Part shown: positions 21,420-32,812 of the stretch, piece after piece
Position numbering within the stretch: the first letter of the stretch is position 1
Layout: each line of letters starts with the position of its first letter
NCBI GenBank assembly: GCA_965153355.1
Contig: OZ231127.1
Coordinates: 82,274,001-82,338,000 of the forward strand
Direction: 5' to 3'
Source of the DNA: Flaccisagitta enflata
Taxonomy: Eukaryota > Chaetognatha > Sagittoidea > Aphragmophora
DNA length: 64,000 nt
The notes under the pieces: generated by a model
The model's input: only the letters and a program-made list of their open reading frames with translations
Told to the model about the DNA's origin: nothing
Databases searched by the model: none
Program-made: the position numbers and the translations under genes

Positions 21420-21937
21420 GTGGTTGATGTTGTTTTAGTTGTTGTTGTTTTTCTTCATCATTTTCTCCTTTTTCTTTTTTCATTTTTTTCTCCTTTTTCC
21501 TCTTCTTTTTCTTCTTCTTTTTCTTCTTCTTCTTCTTCTTCTTCTTCTTCTTCTTCTTCTTCTTCTTCTTCTTCTTCTTCTTCTTCTTCTTCTTCTTCTT
21601 CTTCTTCTTCTTCTTCTTCTTCTTCTATTTCTTCTTCTTCTTCTCCTTCTTCTTCTGTTTTTCTTTTGCTTTTGCTCTTCTTTATCAATATCATTATCTT
21701 GTTCTTCCTGTTCCAATTCTTTTTTCTTCTCCTTCCCCCTTCCCTAGCTTTTCCTTCTTCTTCTTCTTCTTCCTCTTCTTTTTCTTCTTCTTCTACTCCT
21801 TCTTCTTCTTCCTCTCCTTCTTCTTCTTCTTCTTCTTCTTCTTCTTCTTCTTCTTCTTCTTCTTCTTCTTCTTCTTCTTCTTCTTCTTCACCACCTTCTT
21901 CTTCTTCACCTCCTTTTCTCGCTTCTTCTTCATCTTA
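21420..21937. repeat. (TTC)n trinucleotide blocks
   Basis: Two blocks of CTT/TTC repeats (about 21500-21655 and 21735-21935) are joined by pyrimidine-rich sequence. Poly-Ser, poly-Leu, poly-Glu and poly-Arg frames here are repeat artefacts. From 21940 to 22425 follows AT-rich leader sequence of the bHLH gene with no other feature seen. Confidence 0.95.
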
Positions 21938-22425
21938 GGATGAAAAAAAAAATAGTTTTTACGATTTTAATTAAAAGGACAACTCTTCCTCTTCCTTTTC
22001 GCTCTTCTTTCCCGCGCGCATCCTTGTCTCTATTATCCTCGTCCTCATCCTTCTCCTTACTTTACCTTACCTTCTCTATTACGCGGAGTTGATGGATTTT
22101 ACGCTCTCTTTCCGCTTATTTTAACAAACCATCTCATCGACAGGCGCTTTAACGCTTAGCAGAGCGTCTTATTGACTTATTCATTCATTTGGTTGCGACA
22201 TGGTTGAAATATGTAAATCTTGCGTTCCATTTGAAAATATCCAACTTAAAAAAAAAACAAAAAAAAACAAAAAAAAAAAAAAAACCAACTTTATTGAGCG
22301 TTCCTGCAGTAGCACTTGAAAAGGCACGAAAACCGCAACATTGAAGAGAAAGCGTAAAAAAAAAAAAGAAATACGAAACACCTTTGAAGGCAATAATAAA
22401 AGATCAATTTTCTTCGACGAACACA

Positions 22426-24297
22426 ATGTCCTCCATCAAAATACCTCCCATGCCCTTCAACTCTGCATCTTGTAACTCCCTCAATGTTCTCGTCGACTCC
22501 TCCTCCGCCGCTGCTTCCGCCGCCATCTCGTCGTCGAGTGGCGAAGATGCGGCGGCGCCTTCCGTGTCTCCGGACTCTTCCGTCGTTTCCAACGCGTCAT
22601 CGACGGACAGCGAGAGCCTCTTCCTCGGCACCGCATCAGCATACAACGACTCGTCAACTGCCCCGAGGATTCAATCGTATCCGCATCATGGCGGCGGCCA
22701 TAACGACGATGTTAACTACGTCAGTGGTGGAATGAACCATCATTACCGGAATAACAATCAATATTTCAGCCATCATAATGGTATCTCGACGGAAAACAAC
22801 GGAGGAAGCGCGTCCCACCCTCAACCCTCGCAATTTCATTTCCCGCTAAACACTTATCAAAGTTACAATCATCCTACTCATCATCATAATCCTCCGCCTA
22901 ATTCGAATATGGCGCAATTACCGCCGTCTAACGCTCGAACTTTTCCAGCTTCGGACTTTCATCAAAATCGAGAGGCGCCGCATATGCAATTCACCAACTA
23001 TCTCAGTGGCTCCCATAGTGGCTGGAATGGTAGTGGCGGTGGACAGTGGGGCGATGGTGTAAGGAGAGGAGGAAGAGGAGGAGGAGGAGGAGGAGGAATG
23101 GGTGTGATATATGACTGGTGTGGTCAAAATTACGCGATCAACGGCAGGAACGGAAGCAGCGGAGTGGGGAAATGTTCTCTGCCGACTTCCTCCAATGGAA
23201 CTGCGTTTCCTTTCAATTCTTATTCTAGCTTCTCCATTCCGTCGTCGTCCTGCTTAGCCACTTCCGCCGCCTCCGCAGCTTCTGCCGCCACCGCCACCTA
23301 TTCCTTCTCCGCCTCCACAACTTCCAAAGACGTTCAACAACAACAACAACAACAACAGCAACAACAACAGCAACAACAACACACGCAGAAAAAACGAAGC
23401 GGAAAATGCGATTGTTGGAATTGTAATCTCCGAAGAAACAAAAATCCTAACAGTAACAACGTCATCAACAATGCTCATGTCAACAAGAACGATGGCAAAT
23501 CATCTTCTCAATCGCAACAACAACATCATCAACATCATCAACATCAACATCCATCGGAGAAACAAATGAACAATTCTTCTGACGCGCGCAACGGACAATC
23601 TTCGACGAAAATAGCACCCAAATCGTCCGTCCACTCGACACGGCTTCCTTCCTCCTCTTCCTCCTCCTCCTCTCCTCCCTCTGCCGTCATTCCCCTGAAA
23701 CGATCCACTCCTAGACTGCCGCGTATTTCAGATTCGAAGCACAACTCACTTTTCGCTTTTAGTGCGTCCCCCTCCTCCTCCTCCTCCTCCTCCTCCATCT
23801 CCACAACCTCTTCCTTCTCTTCAGCGGCCGCCGTCGTCACGAGTGGGCTGACCTCCTCGGCAACTGCGACGACGACGACATCGACGTCGACGACAATATC
23901 GACGATAACAACATCGACGCAGCAACATCGGGTTTGCTGCAAACCGAAGCGGCGGACGGCATGCTCCTGCAGCATCTTGGGTTCGCTGACGAAAGAGAAG
24001 CGCCGCACTCGGAAGCTCAACACGGCCTTCGAGGCGTTGAGGCTGCGACTGCCCAACGTCCCCAAAGACACGAAACTGCCCAAAATTAAGATCCTACGAT
24101 ACGCGTCAAGATACATTTTTATGCTGGCCAGAATCGCCGCGGAGAGCGGAGGAGGAGGGGGAGGAGGAGAAGAGGAAGAGGAGGTGGAGAGTTCGGCGAC
24201 AGAAGTGGGGGAATCGGTCACGGCAATGACAAACGAGACGCTCGCAAGAACACAACCGATGGTAGAAGAGTCATCAACTCCACATCGAATTTCTTGA
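22426..24297 (+). CDS. Intronless bHLH transcription factor, HAND-like domain at the C-terminus
   Basis: This is 623 aa from the ATG at 22426; an open frame extends back to 22384 but only with TTG. The first ~520 residues are low complexity: Ser/Ala-rich, a Gly run, a CAA-type poly-Gln followed by His/Gln tracts, and Ser/Thr runs. The bHLH occupies about residues 523-573 with KEKRRTRKLNTAFEALRLRL and then PNVPKDTKLPKIKILRYA. The loop 'NVP.DTKL.KIK.LR' is the HAND signature. The Glu of the basic region is kept, but the Asn normally in 'NxRER' is replaced (SLTKEKRRT). Two Cys clusters are unusual: CDCWNC near residue 330 and CC...CSC just before the basic region. HAND factors bind E-boxes as heterodimers in the nucleus. 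HAND proteins are usually near 200 aa, so this one is greatly extended. It could instead be a divergent Twist/TAL-group member. Confidence 0.82.
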   Translation: MSSIKIPPMPFNSASCNSLNVLVDSSSAAASAAISSSSGEDAAAPSVSPDSSVVSNASSTDSESLFLGTASAYNDSSTAPRIQSYPHHGGGHNDDVNYVSGGMNHHYRNNNQYFSHHNGISTENNGGSASHPQPSQFHFPLNTYQSYNHPTHHHNPPPNSNMAQLPPSNARTFPASDFHQNREAPHMQFTNYLSGSHSGWNGSGGGQWGDGVRRGGRGGGGGGGMGVIYDWCGQNYAINGRNGSSGVGKCSLPTSSNGTAFPFNSYSSFSIPSSSCLATSAASAASAATATYSFSASTTSKDVQQQQQQQQQQQQQQQHTQKKRSGKCDCWNCNLRRNKNPNSNNVINNAHVNKNDGKSSSQSQQQHHQHHQHQHPSEKQMNNSSDARNGQSSTKIAPKSSVHSTRLPSSSSSSSSPPSAVIPLKRSTPRLPRISDSKHNSLFAFSASPSSSSSSSSISTTSSFSSAAAVVTSGLTSSATATTTTSTSTTISTITTSTQQHRVCCKPKRRTACSCSILGSLTKEKRRTRKLNTAFEALRLRLPNVPKDTKLPKIKILRYASRYIFMLARIAAESGGGGGGGEEEEEVESSATEVGESVTAMTNETLARTQPMVEESSTPHRIS

Positions 24298-24320
24298 ATT
24301 TTTTGTTTTGTTTTGTTTTT

Positions 24321-24392
<72 letters not shown>

Positions 24393-25488
24393 GAAATTCA
24401 AACTAAGCGACACATTTTTAACCCGACATGGATATCGTAAAAAAATCGTAATTTGATATGAGCGCAAATGACTATTTCTACTTGTCGATGTCTGTGGATC
24501 TGTCTTGTTCTCATTCCCAGTACTTGATATCAACAATAATAATATCACAACATATTTTCTTTGTTTTTTTTTACTTCGAAGCATTTCTATACAGTTTCCA
24601 AAAACAAATCACAAAAATAAAAAAATCGCGTATCTTCAGTTTCAAGCAGAGATCATTTTGCTGTTTTATCATGGTAACCATGCCAAAATAAAAAATGGCA
24701 CACTAATCTTTAAATGCAAACCTAGTCGCTCTCCTTAATGTAAACTATAGAAAATCAGTGACCGTTAGAAAGATTTTCAAAAGTTCTTCAAAAGTAGACC
24801 AAGCAGAATACTGTAAGTTTTTTTATTTTGAAATGACAACTAAATGAAGTTGATTACTCTGCTTTTGCCTGAACGAAGCAATCAATCATCAAAATTTTTC
24901 TCGTTTTCCTTTGTTTTATTAGAAATAAGTAAGCAAATCTAAAAAAATTCATGAGGAAAAAAAAATTCAGAAAATTCTCTTCAAAATGGCGCCAAGCAGA
25001 AGTTTGTAACTCAATCCGTTCAGAAAATATGAATAAATGAAAGGGAAAGGTACAGTTCAAAGAGATGTGTGAAAACACTCTTTCTGGCGGTTAGCAGAAT
25101 TGACATTTTCACTTCATATTATTGTAATTTTCAAAGTTTTTGAGCTACAACATTCTGACACCACTCAAATGATAAATTTTTTGAAGCTCTTTAAAATGCT
25201 CACTGATTTTTTTATATTTTCGCTTTTTATGAACAAACCAAGAGGGGTTAAAAAGGTGTGCCATTTTTTTGGGGGGGCATGGTTATATCCAGATTGAACA
25301 TGACAGTATGCACCGTGACGTACGCATACCGGAATTCGCATATCGCAGTTATGAAGTCGGGGTTTCACTGTATTTCAAAAACTTGAAATATGACAAAAAT
25401 GTATGGTTGCATGGGTGTATGTCATGTAGTCATTATCAGACATAGCACCGTATGGCCGACTATGGCCGTACATATTACTTGCTGCAGT
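24298..25488. other. Intergenic stretch between two convergent genes
   Basis: A (GA)n tract lies at about 24325-24380, directly after the bHLH stop, inside its likely 3' UTR. Otherwise AT-rich. Near 24800-25080 is a fragment (CTCTTCAAAATGGCGCCAAG) also found at 56830-57070 and 63650, so it is an interspersed repeat. Confidence 0.5.
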
Positions 25489-25724
25489 CTATTCTTCAAC
25501 TTGTTCCTTTTGCTCTTCTTGTTCTGCGTTGGTGAGTCCGACTAATTCCATACTCAAATCCCAAAGTTGTTTTGCGAGAACTTGGTCACTTGCTTGAGGG
25601 ACAAGCAAAGGTGACACTTCACAATCTGCGTAATATTGACCAGTTTGAGACGCGAAGTCGTCGCTTACCTAAGTGGGATTAAATGGAGTAAACTCTTATC
25701 AGAAACACACACACGCACACACAC

Positions 25725-25797
<73 letters not shown>

Positions 25798-25803
25798 ATA
25801 ATT

Positions 25804-25879
<76 letters not shown>

Positions 25880-26028
25880 AAACAAGGCCGGATACACGGC
25901 TACCGAAGTCGCGTGCGGGTGGGCAGGGGCCATTTTTGAGGTCATTAGACCATTTAGGCAAGTGCAGTGAGGTCAAAGAAATAAAATCATAAAAAAAAGT
26001 AAAGTGTGACGGACCAACTGACCGACCG

Positions 26029-26125
<97 letters not shown>

Positions 26126-27327
26126 AACAGAGACCGACAGATAAAGAGTGAGCGCAAAAATGAACTTACTGCGCAACAAATTGTCGTTTGCGCTCCTTCA
26201 ATTGGAGTTTTGAGAATGTAACTCAACGGAGTAAAATGTGTGAAGAACATGAAGACATTTTCGAACCAAGTTGCCCCGATGCTCCGGAAGAGGTCAGTCT
26301 GGACGAGTCCGGGATGCACTGCGTAGGTCGTCACTCCCGAATCTGAAGGTCAAGTAGGTGATAAGTAAAGGGAGGTCAGAAAAAAATATTTTAGTAACTT
26401 GCTCTGAAAGATGAAATTGCTCTTTTCCAATCACCCTTATAATTTCTCGTTATGGTGGGATCTCATTAGGGTTACTACCTTGCTCATATGTTTATCACCT
26501 CACAAATTGAAAAATATCACCATTTCAAATTATATTTCTTAAGCAAAATTGGTGATATTCTGAAATTAGAACAAATTTCCAATTGAATGCCGCAAACCGG
26601 GTTGAATTATCTCAAAGCATTTAGAAATGACACACAAAACAAAATTGCTTCTTCAATTCAAAATGGCGAAAAAAAATGTATTTAATCATTTCGCTGTTCT
26701 TTCCTCCAAACTGGAAAAGTTGTGCATCATTTCATCTTTATAAGAGTTAGTTCTTTTTTCAATATCTTTTTGTTTTTTGTACAATGGGACATTTAAGTCA
26801 AATCTTTGGATGATAAGGCCTCAATCGTGGCTCTTTGAGATGAGGGCCTGATGCAAAAAGTTATCTCCCTCCAGCAGGTCAGAAAAGGATCGCCCTCAAG
26901 GTCTGGATGAAGAGAATGCCATCCTACCTCAAATCTCTCTATAGATGTATGCCAAGGCAAATAATTGCAGTGGCTGATGCCAAAGGTGGTCACACCAATT
27001 ATTGAATGTATTTGTCACATGTGTTTGCATTAATTATTGATTAAAGTAACTCGATCCCAAAAAGGTGATAAACTTTTGAGCTAGATAGTAAAAGCCCTGA
27101 TTACTGTTCATGGAATGATAATACTAAGATTTTTTTTTGCAAAAAAAAAAAAAAAATGAAATCTTAAAATCTTTAAACCAATGTTAAAAGTGCTACAACA
27201 TCATCAAGCCAGAAAATGTACTTAACTTTTCATGTACTCAAAGAGAAAATCATATAAAAATTCAATATTTTTCTGACCAGTTGATTTTGAGTAAAACAAT
27301 TGGTCATCAAACCTAATGGGAGAGAAA

Positions 27328-27422
<95 letters not shown>

Positions 27423-30400
27423 TTTTGCTTGAAGAAAGAACCTTTGAGCTGGACGGCCAATTCTTTGGTGAATAAAATGTTGGCTAGCTTGGAATTTGCA
27501 TATTGTTCCATTTTGTCGTATTTCTTTTCTTCCATCATCAAGTCAGAAACGTTGAAATGCATCCCTAAGAAAGGTAAATATTGGAATTACTATTGAAACA
27601 TGAAAACGCTTTTTGGGAAGGGGCAGATGACTTATGCTTTCACACATGGGGAAATTTCTCCTTCTTCTTGTCCTACCTCCACCCCCTTCGAAGCTCATAT
27701 CCCAGCCTTGAGGTTCATATCCCAGCCTTGGGGACCAAATCTCAGCCTTGAGGCCCAAATCCTAGTCTCGAGGCTCAAATTATAGCCTCAAATCCCAACC
27801 TCTAAGGCTCAAATCCCAACCACAAGGCTCAAATCCCAGCCTAGAGGCTCAAATCCCAACCTCAAGACTCAAATCCCATACTTGAGGCTGAAATTCCAGC
27901 CTCGAGGCCAACATCCCAGCGTCAAAGCTCACATCCCAACGTCAAATTCGAGCTTTTAGGCTCAAATCACAGCCTCAGGACTCAATTTACAGCTTCAAGG
28001 CTCAAATCACAGTCTCAAGGCTCAAATCAAAGCCTTGAGGCCCAAATCACAGCCTTGAGACTCAAATCCTATTATCGATGCTAAAATTCAAGCCTAGATC
28101 CTCCAAACTTACTGAACATAGGTCATCAGCCCCTTTGGACCGCTGCCCCTCTCACCATCATACTTCAACATATACTCACATAGGGGCAACGGGTATCAAT
28201 GACCATCTAACGCTTAGCGACTATTTTTCTTATGATAAGAAGCTAGTTTATAAGAACATCATGCGGGTGGGCAGGGGCCGTATTTGAGGTCACCAGAGCA
28301 TTTGGGCAGGAGCAGTGAGGTAAAAAACCGCTAAAGCATAAAAGACGTAAAGCGTGACGGCCAGACGGACGGATGGATGGACAAAGGGGGGTGTAGAGTT
28401 GTGTAGCTCGCGGCTAAAAAGAACTAAGTAGTTACCTCGTCGGTGGGCCAAAGATGAGACGGTAACGATTCGAGCTCCGGGTCCTGGATGAATAAAAAAT
28501 GATGAAATTTAAACAGGCCCGTATGTTATTGAGTCCCCCCCCCCCTTATGGAAGGGGAAATCAAAGGGTCTGGAGATAGGGAAGGAAATCAAAGGGGGAA
28601 AAAGAGAAGAAAAAAAAGAAATTTGACAGTATCAAATTATAAAACACAATTAGTAAAACACAATTTAACACTATGCCATTCTGCAAGTGTCACAATGAGA
28701 CCAATACAAACCTGACTCCTCGATCATGTCCAACAGCAAATTTGTCAGTAGGAAATGTCCCAAATGATTGATACCAATTTGCGATTCAAATCCATCCTTT
28801 TTGGAACAAAACATGTTAAGACAGTCTTATTGTTTTGTCTCATCATAAGTCAAAAAGAATCGAAATAATGATCCTACAGAAAATTTGTGCATATCATTTA
28901 GCAGGGGTGTATAAAGTTGAGTGGCCTTTGATTTCTTTCCCCCCCTGGTCTTTGATTTCCTTCCCTGCCGGGTCAAAAAATGGTTTGATTTTCTACCCCA
29001 TAGAGTATGAATATAGTATAAATAAAGTCAGAACAGTGTAAAATGGTGTTGTAGTAATCAAATACTATCTTTCGGAACTGTCAAAAGTGTAAAATTTCCT
29101 AAAATTTTGTTTTTTCTCCTTATCCACCCTTTGATTTTCTTCCCCATCTCCAAACCCTTTGATTTTATTCCCACCCCCCTCCTTGGGGAGAGGGGAATAC
29201 TCAACTTTATACATCCCTGCTATTTAGACGCAACTGAAGAGGTTGAGGCCATGGCAATATTGTGTTTTGCACGGACTCAATTTGTTCTAAAGGGCAGAGT
29301 ACTCTATTGAGCCCCTTCCTATCTCTATACACGGACAAACGAATGGACAAAGCATAGCTTGACATTGACCGATCACTTTCCGTTTCTATGCTTTTATTTT
29401 AATTTGTTTGTTTGATTGTGCTACAGTAGATGTCGTCTAGACTTGGAAATACGGGGGAATTCATTTCAGAAAGTCAAATATTCTATCCTTCAAGGGTATG
29501 GTTTCTTAACAATGTTACCCTCGGGTGATTTGTTGAATTTTGGTAACACAGGTAACAATTATTTGCTCTTAGCTATTTTGGTAAGCATTAGTGTTTTGGG
29601 TTAGGCTCAGAATGGATGTTTGCTAAGTTAGTTTTGCTGAATGGAAAACTAGGAGTGATGCGCGTAGTAACTAACACCCTGTGCAGGAAATTTGGCACAA
29701 ACATATTGACATAAAAACGATATTTCTAGATGGCCCAGTGAGTTGAAATTTGAAACATAACTTCCTGACTAGCTCTACTGGACGTAAGATTGCGCCGTTG
29801 ATCAGTCATGCGACCACTCTCTGCCATAGAAAGCTTCAAACTAGAAATGCGGTGTTAGATTTTGATGGGTTTTTACCGGCAAAATTTGATGAAGGGAAAC
29901 ACTTATACTTGAGGCCATTTTAGAACTACATTGGTGGTCTGAAGCAAGCAGTGTATGCAGGGGGTTACTAAGTTGAGTCCCTCAATGATGTGCTGCACCG
30001 GATCCACGCCAAAATCTGCAAAATCGACTGACAAGTTATCATCTATCTTTTTGCTTGATCAAAGACAAAATCGTCAAATCTGCGACTTATAGACCCTATG
30101 TGACATTCAAATAAATTGATATTTACTGCTTTTTGACTCTTACGTATTTATAATAACAATATTTTTGCATTCCAGCCATATTTTGGACAGATTTTATCTA
30201 TTTTGAACAGTTATCAATTGTTTTATTGGACTTGTGCCAAATTTCCTGCTCAGGGTGTTAGTCATTGAGGGCTCATAAGGCCCTCTTCCATATTTTTCAG
30301 GTTAGGTATAGTGAGGGATATTGTTCCACCTATCATACTTAAAAGACTGATATTTGGAATATAGATTAATAAAAGGATGCTTTATTGCCCATTGATGTTG

Positions 30401-31824
30401 GTTGCCATGGAAACACATTTCCATGTATTCACGCTAAAGACTCAATATTTTATGAAATTTTAACATTGTTTAAAATAAAATTTGCTATAACTTTCCTACA
30501 ATATGTTCTGTAAGAATATTGCTCATTAAGTCGTTGCTAGGGAGCGTAACTATATGTGACAGCCCTGTGATGCTCCCTAGCAACCACCAAACAAGTGATA
30601 TTCTTACAGAACATATCGTGGGAAAGTTGTAGCAAATTTTATTTATATTTCTCAAAATATTGATACTTTAGCGTGAATACATAGAAATATGTTTCTATAG
30701 CAACCAAGACCCATGGGCAATAAAACATCCTTTTAATAGTGTATATTTCAAATATCAGTCTTTTAAGTTTATTTGTCTTCCAGTTATGAATTTTCCCATA
30801 TTTCCAAGTCAAGACGACATCTACTGTACATGACCATCCTCACGTGAATAAACTTGATTTAGCACGCGACTATAAATATTCTAGCTTAAACATCTTACGG
30901 CCGTTTTGGATTTGGGTACTGCCATGATCTCATGAATGGACATAGTGTGGCACGCAACTACAAATTTTCGAGCTTAAATGTCTTACGGCTGTTTTGTTTT
31001 TGGGTACCATGATCTCATGAATGGACAAAGTGTAGCACGCAAGTACAAATTTTCTAGCTTGAACATCTTACGGCCGTTTTGGATTTGTGTACTGCCATGA
31101 TCTCATGAATGGACAAAGTGTAGCACGCAACTACAAATTTTCTAGCCTAGCTATCTTACGGCTGTTTTGGTTTTGGGTACTGCCATGATTCCCGCGTTGT
31201 TGACAAGAATATCCAATCGTTTTTCTTGTCGACGGAATTCTTCGGCAAATTCGTCGATGGAATCCATCGAACCCAAATCTGAGAGAGGAAACGAGGAGCG
31301 TGTTTCTGTTGACGACATCAAACGAAATCATTTACGTTGAACGCGATTACAACGTGAACGCATATTCATGAATTTCAACGATCCCACGAGGGAGTGAGCG
31401 AAGTGAGTGAGCAAGCCAGTGAACAAAGTGGGCGAGTGAGCAGTGAGCGGCGCTAACAAACGAACATAGCGAGCGACTGAGTGGCCTGTTTAACCGACAT
31501 CTGACCTAATTTCATTAAGACAACGTTGTTGGATTTGGCTCTTGTTTTAACTTGCTCCAGCGCCACTTGGCTGCGCTGCAGACTCCGACACGCCATCACA
31601 ACGCGGGCTCCGCGGGAAGCAAGATCAACAGAAGTCTCCAATCCGATACCAGTATTTGCTCCTAGAATATGGGATGGAATTCATAAGGAGATGGAGTGAA
31701 GGGTGATGAAGGTATTAATCAAGGGGGAAGATCGAAGGAGTTTATCATGATTGGCTGCCTGTCTGTCTGTCTCTGTTTGTCTATCTTTCTGTCTGTCTAT
31801 CTAACCGTTTCCCCTTTATTGTCT

Positions 31825-31907
<83 letters not shown>

Positions 31908-32065
31908 CATAGGTGTGGTACACGACCTGTGATAACGATAGTCTTGCCATCCAGTCTTTTGTCCGAATTGCAAACTCCGCCTTTAAAATAGAATTCGTGC
32001 AGAAGTCGCATCCATCCAGTGAAGAGGAAGGGGAAGATGAGTCCCCATTTCACAAACGAGTTCAT
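25489..32065 (-). CDS. Short-chain dehydrogenase/reductase, RDH11-14-like (complete, 8 exons)
   Basis: The exons are 32065-31927, 31661-31506, 31278-31160, 28796-28712, 28483-28436, 27564-27442, 26342-26170 and 25668-25489. They total 1023 bp (340 aa plus stop), with every phase matching. Residues 1-20 are a hydrophobic N-terminal anchor. The Rossmann motif TGANTGIG is at 46-53, NNAG at 125-128, the IVTVSS strand with the catalytic Ser at about 172-177, and YANSK (YxxxK) at 204-208. VHPGLVQT follows the active site. The Arg in VVMACRS fits NADP(H) use, as in the retinol dehydrogenase 11-14 and WWOX-like group. These enzymes reduce retinal or other lipid aldehydes at the ER or mitochondrial membrane. 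The substrate here is inferred only. The C-terminus is Glu-rich. Several introns carry transposons, and part of exon 3 is repeated in tandem downstream in intron 3. Confidence 0.93.
25700..25880. repeat. (CA)n then (GAAA)n microsatellite
   Basis: About 90 bp of CA with a few CG interruptions is followed by about 75 bp of GAAA. It lies immediately upstream of the last exon of the dehydrogenase, within 40 bp of its acceptor, so on the gene strand it is (TTTC)n-(GT)n. Confidence 0.96.
25881..26120 (+). mobile_element. GACC-core covarying-end repeat truncated by a (GA)n tract
   Basis: The left end is complete (ACAAGGCCGGATACACGGCT, GTCGCGTGCGGGTGGGCAGG, AAAGTAAAGTGTGACGG, GACCGACCGACC). The right end with the hairpin is missing. 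The GACC core runs straight into about 85 bp of (GA)n (26031-26119). The tract may have grown out of the element's own core. Confidence 0.78.
27329..27412. repeat. (GA)n microsatellite
   Basis: About 40 units, 30 bp beyond the donor of dehydrogenase exon 6. Confidence 0.97.
27617..28147. mobile_element. GGGCAGATGA/CCGCTGCCC-ended element with 20-bp minisatellite
   Basis: The ends are GGGGCAGATGACTTATGC on the left and GGTCATCAGCCCCTTTGG plus CCGCTGCCC on the right, roughly inverted. The interior has about 18 copies of a unit near GGCTCAAATCCCAGCCTTGA. It lies in an intron of the dehydrogenase. Confidence 0.72.
28902..29219. mobile_element. hAT-like MITE, CAGGGGTGTATAAAGTTGAG ends
   Basis: The 318-bp element has near-perfect inverted ends, CAGGGGTGTATAAAGTTGAG and CTCAACTTTATACATCCCTG. 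The flanks TCATTTAG (28894-28901) and CTATTTAG (29220-29227) agree at 6 of 8 positions, as expected for an aged 8-bp duplication. Its body has 'CCTTTGATTTCTTTCCCCCC' in both arms. Relatives lie near 28540, 33780-34240 and 58819/60371. Confidence 0.8.
29674..30258. mobile_element. TA-flanked MITE, ACACCCTG ends (585 bp)
   Basis: The ends ACACCCTGTGCAGGAAATTT and AAATTTCCTGCTCAGGGTGT are flanked by TA on both sides. The undisturbed version of the host sequence is visible in reverse near 46920-46955, which confirms the boundaries. No coding frame is present. Confidence 0.86.
30337..30768. mobile_element. Palindromic MITE-like element
   Basis: The arms of about 180 bp start ACTTAAAAGACTGATATTTG and end CAAATATCAGTCTTTTAAGT, with long paired internal blocks (GCAATAAA, ACACATTTCCATGTATTCAC, TTCTTACAGAACATAT). 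A perfect-length hairpin could form. There is no clear target duplication. Confidence 0.75.
30861..31160. repeat. Three tandem copies of an exon 3-donor segment of the dehydrogenase
   Basis: A unit of about 85-88 bp, starting GCACGCAACTACAAATTTTC and containing ATCTTACGGCYGTTTTGG and GGGTACTGCCATGAT, occurs at about 30861, 30948, 31033 and 31120. Only the last runs into the true exon 3 (31160-31278). The first three end in CTCATGAATGGACAAAGTGT. Each copy keeps the end of the exon (AVPKTKT, minus strand) and its GTAAGA donor. Confidence 0.85.
31827..31904. repeat. (CT)n microsatellite
   Basis: About 39 units, 22 bp beyond the donor of dehydrogenase exon 1; on the gene strand it is (GA)n. Upstream of the gene, 32200-32238 is another short (GA)n. 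Confidence 0.97.
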
Positions 32066-32196
32066 CTTTAAAATTTAGTGTCCTAAATGCGTCTTCAGAG
32101 AAACAATTGTTTAGTTTTTCGTTTTTTGTTTTCTAGTCGAAAATTGATTCATGGATTGTCAAGAAAATGACAAACTGACGGACCGACGGACAGAAA

Positions 32197-32242
<46 letters not shown>

Positions 32243-32488
32243 AGAAATGAAAGGTATGCGGATTTAGTCGTTCTCTCTGCTTATTGTGTGTTTTTACTGA
32301 TGCCATATTAACACTGAGAAAATAGTGACTATCGATTTGCTGAACTGTGAAATACCGCTATAATCACATGTGAACACTGAACAGTTTCAAAGAAGGTAAA
32401 CACACATATCTTATCAGTCAAAGTCAAGAAGAATCCTGATAAAAATAATGTTTTAAAATTATCGATGCCTCTTCCTTCGAAGAAACCA

Positions 32489-32602
32489 ACAAGGCCAATA
32501 AGGTGCGACATGTGGATCATGGAACAAATGCGTTACCCGACCAACCGACAGACCAACCAATGGACACAGCCAGTTATAGAGGTGCTTTGTCGCACCTAAA
32601 AA
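32489..32602 (+). mobile_element. GACC-core covarying-end repeat, AGGTGCGAC subfamily
   Basis: ACAAGGCCAATAAGGTGCGA, GAACAAATGCGTTACCCGAC, CAACCGACAGACC, CACAGCCAGTTATAGAGGTG, then GTCGCACCTAAAA. This is a compact 114-bp full copy and a good type sequence for the subfamily. Confidence 0.87.
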
Positions 32603-32690
32603 GTCAAATCGGTTTGAATGGAAAAGCGAAAGACCTTTATCTGTGAAAGAATTCTTCGCATATGAGAGCCTAGATTGTCGTATTTTTACA

Positions 32691-32812
32691 GTTTTAGTCG
32701 CGTGCTACGCGACTCTACACCCCGCTTTGTCGGTCCGTCGGTTGGTCGGTTGGTTGGTCCCCTTTTTACTTTTTCGGCGTTTTTGCCTCGTTGTGGGTGT
32801 TGGCCTCGTTTC
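32691..32812 (-). mobile_element. GACC-core covarying-end repeat, reverse orientation
   Basis: TTTTAGTCGCGTGCTACGCG, CTCTACACCCCGCTTTGTCG, (GTCGGTTG)n, then GTGTTGGCCTCGTTT. From 32066 to 34356 no gene is seen. Confidence 0.8.

Larger units (their letters stand above)
29424..30826. mobile_element. TA-flanked element, CAGTAGATGTCG ends, with nested insertions
   Basis: The inverted ends are CAGTAGATGTCGTCTAGACT and its near-complement ending GACGACATCTACTG. TA lies directly outside both ends (29422-29423 and 30827-30828), as in Tc1/mariner-type insertion. The 1.4-kb interior has no transposase frame. It holds a copy of another interspersed repeat (29641-30300) that is itself split by the element at 29674-30258, plus the palindrome at 30337-30768. 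A solo end lies near 5784-5813. Confidence 0.8.

Noticed and set aside
22384-22425. Upstream start of the bHLH frame at 22384
   Set aside because: The codon is TTG. The first ATG in frame is at 22426.
23544-24584. 346-codon open frame antisense to the bHLH gene
   Set aside because: It mirrors the Ser/Gln/Gly-repeat codons of the plus-strand gene and runs through a (GA)n tract. The recognisable bHLH domain is on the plus strand.
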